The notes below the pieces were generated by a model. The model was not told the origin of the DNA. It saw only the letters and a program-made list of their open reading frames with translations, and searched no databases. DNA of 64,000 nucleotides from Sipunculus nudus (lineage: Eukaryota > Annelida > Sipuncula > Golfingiida > Sipunculidae), in the NCBI GenBank assembly GCA_026874595.1, contig CM049309.1, positions 9,577,076 through 9,641,075 on the forward strand, read 5' to 3'. Shown here in pieces: positions 22,580 through 36,300 of this stretch; positions within the stretch are counted from its first letter, which is position 1; each line of letters starts with the position of its first letter. The position numbers were made by a program, and so were the translations under genes.

Positions 22580-24065
22580 GTTTGACTTGGTCAGGTGGAC
22601 CATAAGTCACCTTTGATATTGTTAGATAAACTGGAAGTTACCTTTTGACTTTACTTTGTCAGGTGGACCATTACTCTACTTTTTTACTTTGTCAGGTGAA
22701 ACATTTAATATATAATCAAATTTAAATGTTCTTGAGTTTTATTTTATTATGGTAAAGTCATCAGATCACCAAGACTGAAAGTGACCTTTGATATTGACTA
22801 AAGGACTTTTTCAGGTGGACTGAAAGTCAACTTTGTCAGGTGGACCATTTAAAATTTAATTAACTCGGGTATTGAGTATTTTTTTATGGTCACTTCTTCA
22901 TATCATTAAGACAAAAAGTCACCTTTGACTGTTAATTGGACCATAAGTGATCTTTGTATAGTTGACCACAAGGCACCTTTGACTTTACAGTAAGTCACCT
23001 TTGACTTTGTCAGGTGGACCTAGCGTCACTTTGAATTTGTCAGGTTAACCATAGTCACACTGGAACTGTTGGGTGACCATAAGTCCCCTTTAATAATATT
23101 AGATGGACTACAAGTCACCTTTTGACTTTTTCAGGTGGACTAAAAGTCAACTTTGTTAGGTGAACCGTAAGTCACCTTTGACTTTGTTAGGGGGATCATA
23201 AGTTACATTTGGCGGTCAGGTGGACAATAAGTCACATTTGACTTTGTTAGGTGGACCATAAGTCACCTTTGACTTTGAATTGGACCATAAGTCACCTTTG
23301 ATTGTCTGGTGTTCCATAAGTCACCTTTGACTTTGCCAGGTCGACCGTAAGTCACCTTTGACTTTGCTAAGTGGATCATGAGTCGCCTTTGACTTTGCCA
23401 GGTGGACTGCAAGTCACCTTTTTACATATGGACCTTGTGTCACTTTGAATTTGTCAGGTTAACCAGGTTACTTTTGACTTTGTTATGTGGACCGTTATTC
23501 ACCTTTGTCAGGTGGACAGTAAGTCATCTTTGAGTTTGTTAGGTGAACCGTAAGTCACCTTTGACTGTGAATTGGACCATAAGTCACCTTTGATTGTCTG
23601 GTGGACCATAAGGCACCTTTGACTTTGCCAGTTGGATTGTAAGTCGCCTTTGACTTTGGCAGGTGGAATATGTCACCTTTGATTTTGTCAAGTGGACCTC
23701 GCGTCACTTTGAATTTGTCGGGTTAACCATAAGTCACCTTTGACTGTTAGGTGACCATAAGTCACCTTTGACTATGTTAGGTGACCATAAGCCACCTCTG
23801 ATATTGTAAGTGGACTGTAAGTCACCTGACTTTTTTTCAGGTGGACCAAAAGTCAACTGTCTTTGTCAGGTGGACTTTGCATCTCTTTGAATTTGTTGGG
23901 TTAACCTTAAGTCACCTTTGACTTTGTTAGGTGACCATAAGCCACCTTTGATATTGTTAGGTGGACTGTAATTCACCTAACTTTTCAGGTGGACCAAAAG
24001 TCCACTTTGTCTTAGTCAGGTGGACCATGAGTAACCTTTGACTTTGTCAGGTGGATCTCAAGTCA
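22580..24065. repeat. Minisatellite, about 31-bp unit, about 45 units
   Basis: Degenerate head-to-tail units of gtcacctttgactttgtcag plus gtggaccataa over 1.5 kb, starting immediately after the family A copy at 22574. Unit length varies from 26 to 36 bp; no long open frame runs through it. Confidence 0.88.
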
Positions 24066-24550
24066 CTCTAATTTAAATTTCAGACTTGATCCATTTTAAG
24101 AAGCTACACATTTTCTGTATTGCAGCTACAGGAACAGAATTCATGCATACTACCACAGTGTGGCACAAAAAAGTTGATACATTGTCATGTCAGTACAGGC
24201 ATATACAGAGGGTGTGCCAGTTAATGAAATTAAACAAAAATAAGGCAAGAACCTGTGTTGTTAATATATTTAATATATATGTATATGTTGACATATTAGA
24301 TTATTCATTATACTATCACAAAAAATACTCAAAAGTTTCTATACACCATTGCTTGATGCAGTGATTTCTCAAATCGGTTTCGCTTGAACTTTCTCTATAT
24401 TAAACAATTCCAAGAGTTTATCCTTTAACTCTCTGAAACAGCATTCCATCGTTGGTTCTTTGTAATATTCTCATAGTCAATTCTAACATTCTTGTACGAT
24501 GACCTTGATCCATTCTAAAATAAAGTTTTTCTACTCCAAATATTTTTATC
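24066..24550. other. Intergenic, no gene found
   Basis: A 92-codon open frame at 24086-24364 has no recognisable domain and no splice or promoter context. Nothing else is visible. Confidence 0.5.
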
Positions 24551-24557
24551 TTTAAGC

Positions 24558-24785
24558 ACAGTAGAACTGCATATTACAGACACCATTCAAGTACAGTTGG
24601 ACCTGCATATTATACACAATGTAAAAGTACAGTAGAGCCTGAATGTTACAGACGTTCAAGAAGAGTTGGACCTGCATATTATAGGCAGTCGAACAGTACA
24701 GTAAAACCTTATTACAGACACTTCATTTACAGTTGGATCTGCATATTATGAACAATGTAACACATTAGAACCTGCATATGACAGA
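24558..24785. repeat. Minisatellite, about 36-bp unit
   Basis: Six to seven drifting units of cagttggacctgcatattac with alternating acagac or acacaatg tails. Confidence 0.75.
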
Positions 24786-25079
24786 AATTTGCCTTGCTTT
24801 TGATTCTACCAAATGGGTTACAGATCTTGAGCTCTCTTCTCACATCTGTGATAAAGTGGTGTCTGTAACATAGTGGTGCCTGCCCTGTGATCTGATCCTA
24901 GTCCATTCTAACAAATTAGTGATTAAACACTGATTAATTTAACATTAAGGGTTTTCAACCTTGGTCCCATCACACATAAGTGAATTTTAAATTTTATGAA
25001 ACTGATCCCTTCTTCATTCAAGGATTCCAAAGTTTCAACTTTAGACCAGTCCATTGTAATATGGTTATTTTAATATTGT

Positions 25080-25435
25080 GGATTGGGTGGTGTAATGGAT
25101 AGTACACTGGACTGGAAACCACAAGGCTGTGGGATCACGTACTGTTCTGACCGCAGTCTGCACTAAGTCTCCTAGCCAAAGTCTTTACTAAAAGGGTGCG
25201 CTCTCGAGACCCAGGAGTGAATTGGTTCTGGTCATGGGAGGAAGACAAATGTAGAACGAATAACCTTCTAGCACCTGTTATGGCTGCTTGGGTTGTATGC
25301 TCCCCAGGGAGCCCAAAAAAAGCTACAAGAATGAACAGGCCCGAAAGACCAGGAAGGCAAAGTGTAAAGTCCGATGAGACTGACATCGTCGGTGATATCA
25401 GACTGTTAACCCCCACTTTTACCTTTTACCTCTAA
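25080..25435 (+). mobile_element. tRNA-headed SINE, second family
   Basis: The head ggtggtgtaatggatagtac resembles a Pol III A box and gggatcacgtactg a decayed B box about 45 bp later. An unrelated body follows and ends in gttaacccccacttttacc. The 79- and 93-codon frames across it are not genes. Confidence 0.6.
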
Positions 25436-25617
25436 TATTTCTGTTTTAATATTGGTCCATTGTATCACTAAATTATTATCACCACAGTCCACATTAACAT
25501 GGTCCATTCTGACATTTTAGTTTGACCATGACCTAATCTAACATTCCAGTGATATGATTTTGGTCCATACTCTCATTCAAGAATTCTTGCACTAAGTTAG
25601 CCAGCTTATATGCAATA

Positions 25618-26046
25618 TACTGTGGTTGCCTTTTTGTTCGCGAGGGTTTTAATTTCGCGATATTTGCGAATGGGAAATAATCGCGAAAAATGAAACCCAC
25701 GGGAATAATCGGCCAATTGAGAATGTCCTTCTTATTTAGTGTAATCAATACTTGTATGGTAATAGGTTAAAACAGAGAGAATTTTTTTTAATAAATTACA
25801 TCCTTGCAGGTATAGGGAAATGTGAGCCTTAAATTTGAACTAAACCACCTATGCTGTGTGTGCGGGCCTATCATTATATAAGAAAATGTCACAAACTCAT
25901 GACTTATTCTCATTTTATAATACACACATGGCTTTGCCTAAGATTTGATATAGGTTCTTGTGAGATTGCAAAAATGAAACCCTCGCAAAACATTAAAAAA
26001 GGAAAAATCGCGAAATTTCAGCCTCGCGAATATGAAGCCAACCACT
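25618..26046. mobile_element. TA-flanked MITE with CpG-rich TIRs, copy 1
   Basis: The left end reads CTGTGGTTGCCTTTTTGTTC followed by gcgag; the right end, inverted, reads GTGGTTGGCTTCATATTCGC. Both continue with TTCGCGA motifs. TA borders both sides. The style is Tc1/mariner-like. The right end was copied into the tandem duplication that starts at about 26017. Confidence 0.7.
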
Positions 26047-27727
26047 ACATTTCATCAACATGAATCCTTGCTCCCTATTTTTGAACACACAAACAAATCT
26101 CCCCTGAGCAATTTGTCTTTGTAACAACGGTGAACCTCCATCATTTTGGTTACGACATATCTGCAGTTCACCATGGTCACAGGAAGTTACAAACACTGCA
26201 AGTATTTATTTCTACTTTCATACATTACTGGTAGTATCAAACAATCAGTTGTTTTGTTCACTATCGAACAAACCCATACACTGAGAGAACCAAAGATAAA
26301 TATTACAACAGTGGTGTATGGAGATTAGATGGTCAAATATACCACACTGCCATTAGTCTGTTTATCCTTCTCTTCTTTTTATATTTTGTATAGTAAATGT
26401 ATTAGTGTTATGAATGCTTGACAGGTGGCACCAGTAGCAAACTTGACATTGTTGAAACAGGTCTAGATGCTAATTTAGCTGGCAAAGTCCTTTAATGCCT
26501 ACCCTAGAAGTGTTGAAATTCAGTTAAATCAATTATTTTCTGTATTTTATGTCACTGTTGTATCATTATATGATTAGAAATCATGTCATTATATAATGTT
26601 TTGTCATAGGATAATATACGGGTCTAGGTATCATCTAAAATTGATAAAATGTTCATTTATTTTCAGGAAATTTGTTACATTCTAGGTCATTTTCATGCCT
26701 ACCTTATCACAAAAATGTGAGTTCATCATTAAGAAAAAGTATCATTTTAACTAACCTGTCAACCCCATGTGGGGTGTTAAAGGGGCCAAATCACCTATCT
26801 GACCTTCATGAACTAAAGGTTATCTCTTGGAGCTTTTATAAAAATTGGCCAGAAAACTTGGATATCACCGCACACAGGCTGCTTGATTTGTTTATATCAA
26901 CGTGTTTATAGTATGATGGGGCCCACCAAAATAAAACAAAATCAACAAGAGCATCTGGCAGCAAGTCAGATAAGCCAGAGTTGTGCAAATGGCATTTCGC
27001 AACAAGTGATCATTCTCCCTCTGCATATATGCAACCTCCCACCTTCGGTTTCATGTTTTTCCCTTTTGTAAACATTGCTGTGTTTACAAACATTTTGTTG
27101 ATAACAAGTTCATACATCCTTTATGAAGGCATTATAAGAACTTTTCACAACCAAAATTACCCTTAGATCATCAATATATACACAGAGGAAGCCAGAAATC
27201 ACATAAATTCTTTTTAAAAAAGTAATTGAATGGGCACCTTTAACATTAGGTATTACTGAAGTATACCCTGAGGGAACCTTCACATTCTTCAATCACTGAT
27301 TGGCTGGTCAGTTGGAGCTAGACTTGATTGACATGTGGGCCTGTGACCTGGAGTAGCTTGACACAACAAGGTTTCACTATTCTTAAAATACCCACATATA
27401 CATCATCACAGTGACAGTATACAGCATACATGATTCCCTGACTTCCCTTTTCTCAAAACAATACATGGTCTTGTACAGTTTAAATAACCTATATGAAACC
27501 AAGAAATAAAGCATATAGTATACACCTAACAGAAAGCTTAAATACAATATTGAAAAAACTTTATTCTGTACTTGTTAATAAAATCACATAATTTTTGGAA
27601 AATAATCTTTTAAAAAATATACTTTTTAAGTTTGCAAATTATGGGTTAATAAAAGAATTAAAAGCCATTAAGTATATTCAAATTTCATTATACACACAAA
27701 AAAAGTTTAAAAAAAAATGTGAGCCCA
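26017..27727. repeat. 1.7-kb tandem duplication, unit 1
   Basis: Positions 26017-26525 recur at 27728-28236 and 26526-27727 recur at about 28934-30139, nearly identical (I noted single-base differences such as 28203 and 29721). The junctions share AATT. The identical pairs of short open frames in the two halves are copies of repeat, not genes. Confidence 0.9.
26781..27239 (+). mobile_element. TTAA-flanked MITE, copy 1
   Basis: It begins AGGGGCCAAATCACC and ends inverted AGGTGCCCATTCA, flanked by TTAA at 26777-26780 and 27240-27243. TTAA targeting suggests piggyBac-like mobilisation. An identical copy at 29191-29649 arose by the tandem duplication. Confidence 0.68.
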
Positions 27728-30139
27728 ATTTCAGCCTCGCGAATATGAAGCCAACCACTACATTTCATCAACATGAATCCTTGCTCCCTATTTTTGAACA
27801 CACAAACAAATCTCCCCTGAGCAATTTGTCTTTGTAACAACGGTGAACCTCCATCATTTTGGTTACGACATATCTGCAGTTCACCATGGTCACAGGAAGT
27901 TACAAACACTGCAAGTATTTATTTCTACTTTCATACATTACTGGTAGTATCAAACAATCAGTTGTTTTGTTCACTATCGAACAAACCCATACACTGAGAG
28001 AACCAAAGATAAATATTACAACAGTGGTGTATGGAGATTAGATGGTCAAATATACCACACTGCCATTAGTCTGTTTATCCTTCTCTTCTTTTTATATTTT
28101 GTATAGTAAATGTATTAGTGTTATGAATGCTTGACAGGTGGCACCAGTAGCAAACTTGACATTGTTGAAACAGGTCTAGATGCTAATTTAGCTGGCAAAG
28201 TCTTTTAATGCCTACCCTAGAAGTGTTGAAATTCAGTTAATTAGTTCTATAAAGTTTCCAAGATTATTGTTGCTAATTCCAATCCATAATATCCATCATG
28301 GATAAAATATACATTTGGTGTAAATGATCATGTCAACAAGAGTTAGTGTATGATTCCAGCATGCAAAGCACTCCCTGACATTTTGAGATTCGGACATAGT
28401 ATGTTAAATATAAGTATACATACAAAATACTATATACAAAATACGAGTATAACATCCACCACAAAAAAGTTCAAGCAACCTTTAGACCCTAAATGTTTCA
28501 GTAAAGGGTGAAACCTTGCTGTGTCAGATTGAAGGGACTGATGGAGGAACTTTGTGGGTGGTCCAATACATGTGGTTCGTAATTACTGTGGGTGGACAGA
28601 CAAGACAAAAGAAAGTCTGGTGCAATGAGTGGCTGTGTAGATGTTGTTAGAAAGCCTTGGAACATTCTACCATGTCGTTTCTTTGGATAAATACAGGCAA
28701 CATGAGAGGCCCATGAATATATAATACAGAAGAAGAGAACATACTCCAAGCCCAGAGAGTCACAGACAGAGCCAGTGTGAATCCCCAGTGGAAACACATG
28801 CAGAAGACTTTGTATTATCAGGGTTTTCAAAAGGAAACAATTTTAAAGAGTTGGGGACAATCAGGCCAAAATGTGAAGTCCCCTCACCCGAGTTCCCAAA
28901 GGCGGATGATCTGTGTCAAATTTGAATGGTTATGTAAATCAATTTTTTTCTGTATTTTATGTCACTGTTGTATCATTATATGATTAGAAATCATGTCATT
29001 ATATAATGTTTTGTCATAGGATAATATACGGGTCTAGGTATCATCTAAAATTGATAAAATGTTCATTTATTTTCAGGAAATTTGTTACATTCTAGGTCAT
29101 TTTCATGCCTACCTTATCACAAAAATGTGAGTTCATCATTAAGAAAAAGTATCATTTTAACTAACCTGTCAACCCCATGTGGGGTGTTAAAGGGGCCAAA
29201 TCACCTATCTGACCTTCATGAACTAAAGGTTATCTCTTGGAGCTTTTATAAAAATTGGCCAGAAAACTTGGATATCACCGCACACAGGCTGCTTGATTTG
29301 TTTATATCAACGTGTTTATAGTATGATGGGGCCCACCAAAATAAAACAAAATCAACAAGAGCATCTGGCAGCAAGTCAGATAAGCCAGAGTTGTGCAAAT
29401 GGCATTTCGCAACAAGTGATCATTCTCCCTCTGCATATATGCAACCTCCCACCTTCGGTTTCATGTTTTTCCCTTTTGTAAACATTGCTGTGTTTACAAA
29501 CATTTTGTTGATAACAAGTTCATACATCCTTTATGAAGGCATTATAAGAACTTTTCACAACCAAAATTACCCTTAGATCATCAATATATACACAGAGGAA
29601 GCCAGAAATCACATAAATTCTTTTTAAAAAAGTAATTGAATGGGCACCTTTAACATTAGGTATTACTGAAGTATACCCTGAGGGAACCTTCACATTCTTC
29701 AATCACTGATTGGCTGGTCAATTGGAGCTAGACTTGATTGACATGTGGGCCTGTGACCTGGAGTAGCTTGACACAACAAGGTTTCACTATTCTTAAAATA
29801 CCCACATATACATCATCACAGTGACAGTATACAGCATACATGATTCCCTGACTTCCCTTTTCTCAAAACAATACATGGTCTTGTACAGTTTAAATAACCT
29901 ATATGAAACCAAGAAATAAAGCATATAGTATACACCTAACAGAAAGCTTAAATACAATATTGAAAAAACTTTATTCTGTACTTGTTAATAAAATCACATA
30001 ATTTTTGGAAAATAATCTTTTAAAAAATATACTTTTTAAGTTTGCAAATTATGGGTTAATAAAAGAATTAAAAGCCATTAAGTATATTCAAATTTCATTA
30101 TACACACAAAAAAAGTTTAAAAAAAAATGTGAGCCCAAT
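27728..30139. repeat. 1.7-kb tandem duplication, unit 2, with an extra 0.7-kb segment
   Basis: Same content as unit 1, except that about 28240-28930 (about 697 bp) is present only here. The offset between matching sequence is 1713 bp before this segment and 2410 bp after it. The segment has no TIR, so a deletion from unit 1 at short TAA repeats is as likely as an insertion. Confidence 0.88.
29191..29649 (+). mobile_element. TTAA-flanked MITE, copy 2 (duplicated)
   Basis: Exact positional counterpart of copy 1, 2410 bp downstream, with the same TTAA borders. It is part of the duplicated unit rather than an independent insertion. Confidence 0.68.
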
Positions 30140-33100
30140 TATTCATATTTCTTCACCAAATCTTAATTCTAGATTAGTTAATTAAACCGGCTCTCTCTAC
30201 TCCACCCTTAGGAATGATTATAAAAATGTATAGCAACCAGTCGAGGCCTGCTAAAGGTAAATGACTGGAAAAAAAAAGAGTATGTGCTATGGAAAAGAAA
30301 CAGTAACTTTTTTTAAAATAAAATGACCTTACATATGAAGTATCATTTGAGACTGCACATTGACCAATGAGGAGACACTGAATAATTAATTAGCCACCTG
30401 GTCATCATGGGATGTTATGTAGTCTGAGTATTTGCATATTCATGAGCTGACCCTAAAGAGAGTGATTCCTTCATAGTAAATAGACCGGTTCCCCAAGATC
30501 ATGTGACCTCATCAATATTCAAAGTCATGTGCCATTATCATAACAGCTGCAGTGTATGTATCTTATATTCTAGTCTTAACACTATAATTATTTATCATCA
30601 CAAATTTAATGGTGGATTTTCACTCTACTTTTATGTATTCCTTTGTCTGGGGAAAGTTCAGCCATCATCAAGTTAATTTAAACAAATTCTGCATCAGTCA
30701 CAGATAGCCATCTATAGTTTACAGTTTTGTCAAGGCAATAAGTACTCAAGTCTGAGTTAGGTTATGCCTAATGAGTAGTAATGAGTACTCATGTCTAAAA
30801 TCTGGTACGTGTTTTAGCATGTATACAATAAAATACAAAAATACCATTAAATATTACAAAAAAAGTGTGTTTGAGCAGATCTTCATAAAATGCAACAAAG
30901 TCAGATCATTAATTATATATATATATATATATCTAGATAAAATGTAAACAGATAAATCAGTCCCAGTTACAACTTAAACCATTTCCAGCAACAGAACCTG
31001 TCAATATGACAGGAATGCATTAAAGTCCATACAAAAGATAATGTCTTCAAAATACTGAGAATTACATGCAATTTATGAAATCAAGACTATCTAAGTACAC
31101 AAAATTCTATGTGAATATAAGAATTCATATACAGCAGACAAAATTCATTTTTATGATAATGTGTTCAAGTGAAAAAAGGTCTATGTGAATATCAGAATCC
31201 ATAAACAGCTGACAGAATTCATTTAAATTCACGTCTATTCAACCTATTCTCCACACATATCTGATATACCAGTATGTCTTGTATTGATATCACAATGTCA
31301 AATCTAGCAGGATTTATTCCACTGCACCAGTATTGGCTGTAAAGTCAATAAATATGAACACTGCTATCACAAACAGTTGCATTTGTGACTAGCTTTTCTG
31401 CAACATTCACATTTGTAAATGGCACATTATCTGAACTTAAACTTATTAGTTCAGCAGCATTAACTAAATATCAGTTTATAATACAGATAACTTGAATTCA
31501 GCTTTGTAATGCTTCATTGATTACATTTATAACTAGTCATTTTCTTTCATAACAGATTAATAAGGTTGATTTGTGTACAATCACATATAATCATATGCAA
31601 ATGCAAAAAGGCATATTATTGAGAAAAAAACCCTAATCCAGTCAAAAACATCAGGCAGATGGGACACAAATTAGCAAAGTACATTAAAATTGAACTTTGG
31701 ATGAGTTTCAACAATCTGGCCTTTACCTTAACCTTACAGCATGAAGGTAAACATGAATATCCACACAACCCTATTACAACATGATTAATATTTCAAGTCT
31801 TCACATGAATACTGATGCATGACAGTATTTTAGGTATACATGTACATCTGAAATATCGAAGGTACATGATTTAATGACTGATTAACAAGAAAATGTCCAG
31901 AGGACTGTATCCCCTGCCAAACTGAATGTGAGAAATGTGTACACACACCCACACAGTCACAGAACTGAATCAGCTCTGTAGACCCATAAGATGTACTTTC
32001 TACTACAATTAGAAGTAGATCTAAGTAAAACTTTTTGAGATATCGCGTCACATATGAAATGTTAAAATTTTGCATAAAAAAAATTCATAAAAAATCCAAA
32101 AATCATTCAATTGTGAGCAAATCCTAATTTAAATTAGCTGATGAGACCCGTAAGTTGCACCTGCTACAATAATTTAAAGTACAACTGAGTAAAACTTTTC
32201 AAGATATTACATCGCATAAGTTTACGGACAGACAGAGCTGATCACTAAATCTCCCACTCAGCTGAGGCGGAGGATAATAATCAATCATTTTCTATTAATA
32301 AACAAACATGATTTCTGCCCCAATTCAAAAGACTACTATTAATGTACATATTTGGGCCTAGCATGTTTGACAAGTATCTGGTTAAAAATTAATAATCAGA
32401 ACTCTATCTCTCTGGCCAGCATACCTTCAATATCTTACCAATATGATTTCATCTGTGTCTGTCAGTTATCTTGTACCTAATCATTAATATTATTCAACAA
32501 GTTTTCCCTATGTGTTTCCTTATTAGCAGGATTAATCATAAAGCTTTTGAGAGATAAATGGATATCATCAAAGCAGTTTCTCAGGTAAAGAGAACTGTCA
32601 GGTGTTGAGGAGTAAACCGCTGGCTGGCACAGCTGGAAGCCCATATATGCATGCAAGCATGAACTAGCCAGAAAGTCATTAGCTCTTTTGCATGCAGCTG
32701 ACCATCCCCACTTTATGAGCATAAATATGATATGAATTATATTTACTTACTCTGATCATTGAAAAATATGAGGCAACCATAAATTCTAAGTATGATGCAA
32801 GACAGGTCAGAAGAAACTTTCAAAGCAATGTTTATCCATAAATGAAAGATCCTGTGTGCAGCTGATAATTATGCCAGTCTGTTGATTCAAGAGAAAGTTC
32901 TAATGCATATTGTCCTTTCTAGGTTTTTCACAGTCATGAAGTAGCTTTCATGTAAACTCAGTGACAGACTTTGAAAACAAGACAATATTAAATATAAAGA
33001 AGGATTAAACTTGATGCATATGTAGCTGTTTTGAATGAATGAGCTGGATGCCTTGGGTGCTAGTTGTTCTCCTGCATTTTTTCAGGCAAGCAAGCATGTT

Positions 33101-33211
33101 CTACCTCATCACATGAAAATATCAGCATTAGTGATATCCTGTATTCCATAAAACTGCTCCAAATGGCAATAAACTTTACCCTCAAATCTTATACTGTAAA
33201 TATTCTGTAGA
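30140..33211. other. Intergenic, 3' side of the SLC17A9-like gene, no gene found
   Basis: AT-rich sequence with a short (TA)n at 30914-30935, a roughly 100-bp local duplication at 31090-31220 (ctatgtgaatat units), and a second at 31960-32230 (gtaaaactttt). No coding exon was found. It must contain the 3' UTR of the minus-strand transporter gene, whose end I could not place. Confidence 0.6.
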
Positions 33212-33381
33212 TTATACAATTCTCTTTGTAGTACCAAAGATTGTAAATATTAACCAGCCTAACACACACATCCCTGCTGCAGCATTAAACACCATCGCCC
33301 AGCTGTTTGTGGCCTCCAGTATATGACCTGCGATGTATACTCCCGCAAAACCAGGGATGGCTCCCGCAGTGTTCATCATTC
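33212..33381 (-). CDS. SLC17A9: SLC17A9-like terminal exon: TM11-TM12
   Basis: Acceptor atcattgtag; 170 nt ending in TAA at 33212-33214. It encodes GMMNTAGAIPGFAGVYIAG, HILEATNSW and a last membrane segment, then the short basic tail GTTKRIV. No convincing AATAAA on this strand was found close downstream. Confidence 0.93.
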
Positions 33382-36300
33382 CTACAATGATAATGACACC
33401 ATTAATTAGTGACACCTGGTGGCAGATTTTTAAAATCACATCTGTAATTATATCTACTTTCACAAGTGATATCTAAGGGGCTGATTTCAATAAAGAAAAT
33501 TTATCTTTTACCCTGGACTTTTAAAGGGGCCTAATCACCTATCTGACCTTTATATACCAAGGGTAATCCCTATAAGCTTTTATTAAAAATAGGCAAGAAA
33601 ACTTGGATATCGCTGCAAAAAGGCTGCTTGTTTTGTTTATATCAACGTGTTTATAATATGTGGGGGCCCTTCAAAATAATCAAAACAAATTCAACAAGGG
33701 CATTTTGGCAGCAAGTTAGATAAGACAGAGCTTTACAAATGGCATTTTGCAACAAATGACGTTTCTACCTCTGCATATATGCAACCTACCACCTTAGGTT
33801 ACATGTTTTTCCCCTTTAGTCAATACTGCTGTGTTTACAAACATGTTGTTGATAAACAAGTTCTTACATCCTCCATTGGAGGCATTATAAGAACTTATCA
33901 TAACAAGAACTAGAATACGGGTAGTCGACAAGCGACTACGTGTATCCGCCAAAATCAGAGTAGGACGGGTGAAGTGAGGCATGGATTGAGTGGCAATGGG
34001 AAATAGAGTTACATGTGTTACATATTAGAATGGATTTCTGCCACATAAACATGATTGTAGGTGGCGCCACCTGTTATTTGAAAGAGAAACTATCCAAGAT
34101 GTAAACACATGCAAAATTTCAGGTGGAAAAGTCAAACCACTGCAGAGATATGAGTGATTTTATCCCACAGCAAACAAACAGATGGAAGCTGTGCAAAAAT
34201 TGCTGCAGGTGGCACCACCATTTTTGTGTATGTAATAAAGCTATTCAAGGGCTACATTTGTGTAATTTTTTTTTCCTGATTGGTCAAACAAGTCGGGAGA
34301 TATAAGCATGGATGTCTACAGCGTGAACGTGAATGTAGGTGGCGCCACCTGTCATAAAATCAAGAAAGCTATGCGGAATGTATAGGCATGCCGAATTTCA
34401 GGTAATTTGGTCAAACCACTGCAGAGATATGAGTGATTTTAACCCAAGGCAGACAAACAGATGGATGCTGTGCAAAAATGGCTGCAGGTGGCGCCACCAT
34501 TTTTGTATATGTTATACAGCTATCCAAGGGCTACATTTGTGTAAAAATTTTTTTCCTGATTGGTCAAATGGTTCCTGAGATATGAGTTTGGATGTCTGCA
34601 GCGTTAACGTGAATGTAGGTGGCGCCACCTGTCATAAAATCAAGAAAGCTATCTAGGATGTATAAGCATTCTGAATTTTAGGTGAATTAGTCAAACGACT
34701 GCAGAGATAGGAGTGATTTTAACCCAAGGCAGATGAACAGATGGACACTGCAAACATGGTTGCAGGTGGCCCCACCTTTTTTTGTGTATGTTATAAAGCT
34801 ATCCAAGGGCTACATTTGTGTAAAAAAATTTTTCCTGATGGGTCAAACTGTTCCCGAGATATGAGGGTTTATGTGTGGAAACAGACGCACAAAAGGACGC
34901 TGGGCAGAGAGGAAAGGCCACTTGGTTAGGCACCAGTTCACATGTGACCTGATAATTTGTGTAAGTTTCGGAAAAATCCGTCCAGTAGTCTCAGAGGAGT
35001 TCTCCGTAAATGAACACCGCGGCGGAACCCAGTCAAAAACATAGTTCTTCGTTTTGGCGGATACAATTACCTTTAGATCATTAATATATACACAGAGGAA
35101 GCCAGAAATCACTTGAATTATTTTTTCAAGAGGTAAGTGAATGGGCAGCTTTAAACTTAATAGGGGTTTTCTGCAATTAGAATGTGTGAAATATGGGAGG
35201 TTTAGGTTTTCCCTTATTGGACGGGGAGCAATATGTGAAGGACAGCAGATTTAGGTCAAGCAGTTTGGCTTTAAATTTATTTACAAGTAAATTACAGCAT
35301 TTCAGATGGACAGAAGGACAAATGGATGGAATTTGAAGGATGGCCTGATGCATCAAAGGGGGTGTTACTAAATTCACTTGAGCAGCTTGAATATTAGGGG
35401 ATAATTAGGCCTCTGCCACAGTCCTTCTATGCACTAAACTGACCTGCCAGTTCATAAAAATGCCAATTTCAAAAGTTACCCCTGGGTTAAACAGACTGTA
35501 AATTCTAACCTTCTTAATAAAGTAATTAACTTACCAAACACAAATCCTGCATATTTTGGAGCAATATCTTGTGGGTTGACAAGAACACCAGTGGTATGAA
35601 TGGACTGGAAGCCCATGGCAAGAGTCAGGCACACTAACGCCCCCTGGTAAGTGCCAAGCATACTAATGAGAACCAGACAGCAGGCTATTCCAAGGTACGA
35701 TACAGTCTGCACAACAATCAAATAAAATTTTAAATATGTCTGCTTAAATTCAATATATTTACAATAAATAATATTTATCATTCATTACTCTTGTAAGTCA
35801 TCCAAATACAGTGGCATCCCACAATTATGACAACCTTATGGAGTGACAAAAGTAGTTGTAATTTGGGGAGGTTATTGTATTTTAGAAATTCAAAATTACC
35901 TGGATTATATATTCAAGACCAAAAAAAAGTTTATGTAATTGTGGGTGGTGGTAATTTTTGGATGGTCACAAGGCAGTTCCACTGTATATCATTATTATGC
36001 CAAACAAAGATGAATTCAATTACAACTATACAACAGAGACATCTCCTAGTGATGCCCTGTATTAACACGAGATATATGGTTGGTGTCATTATGATGAAGT
36101 TCTTTTGTAATTTAACTTATTATGAACCTGGGACCCACTTTGCAGGAAAAAGCTCTGTTTTTTTTTTAAGACTAGCATGTAATCTACCATGTCAATAGGT
36201 TTGTTGCAGAGCACACTTATGTGGCACACACACAATTTGTGTGTTTCTGGAGGATCTGATAACCACCCCCATATTATTCATCAATTTTGATATTATCAGA

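Noticed and set aside
26146-29702. Paired identical frames (26146/27859, 26672/29082, 26981/29391) as genes
   Set aside because: They are copies within the tandem duplication and overlap MITE sequence; no conserved domain or splice context.
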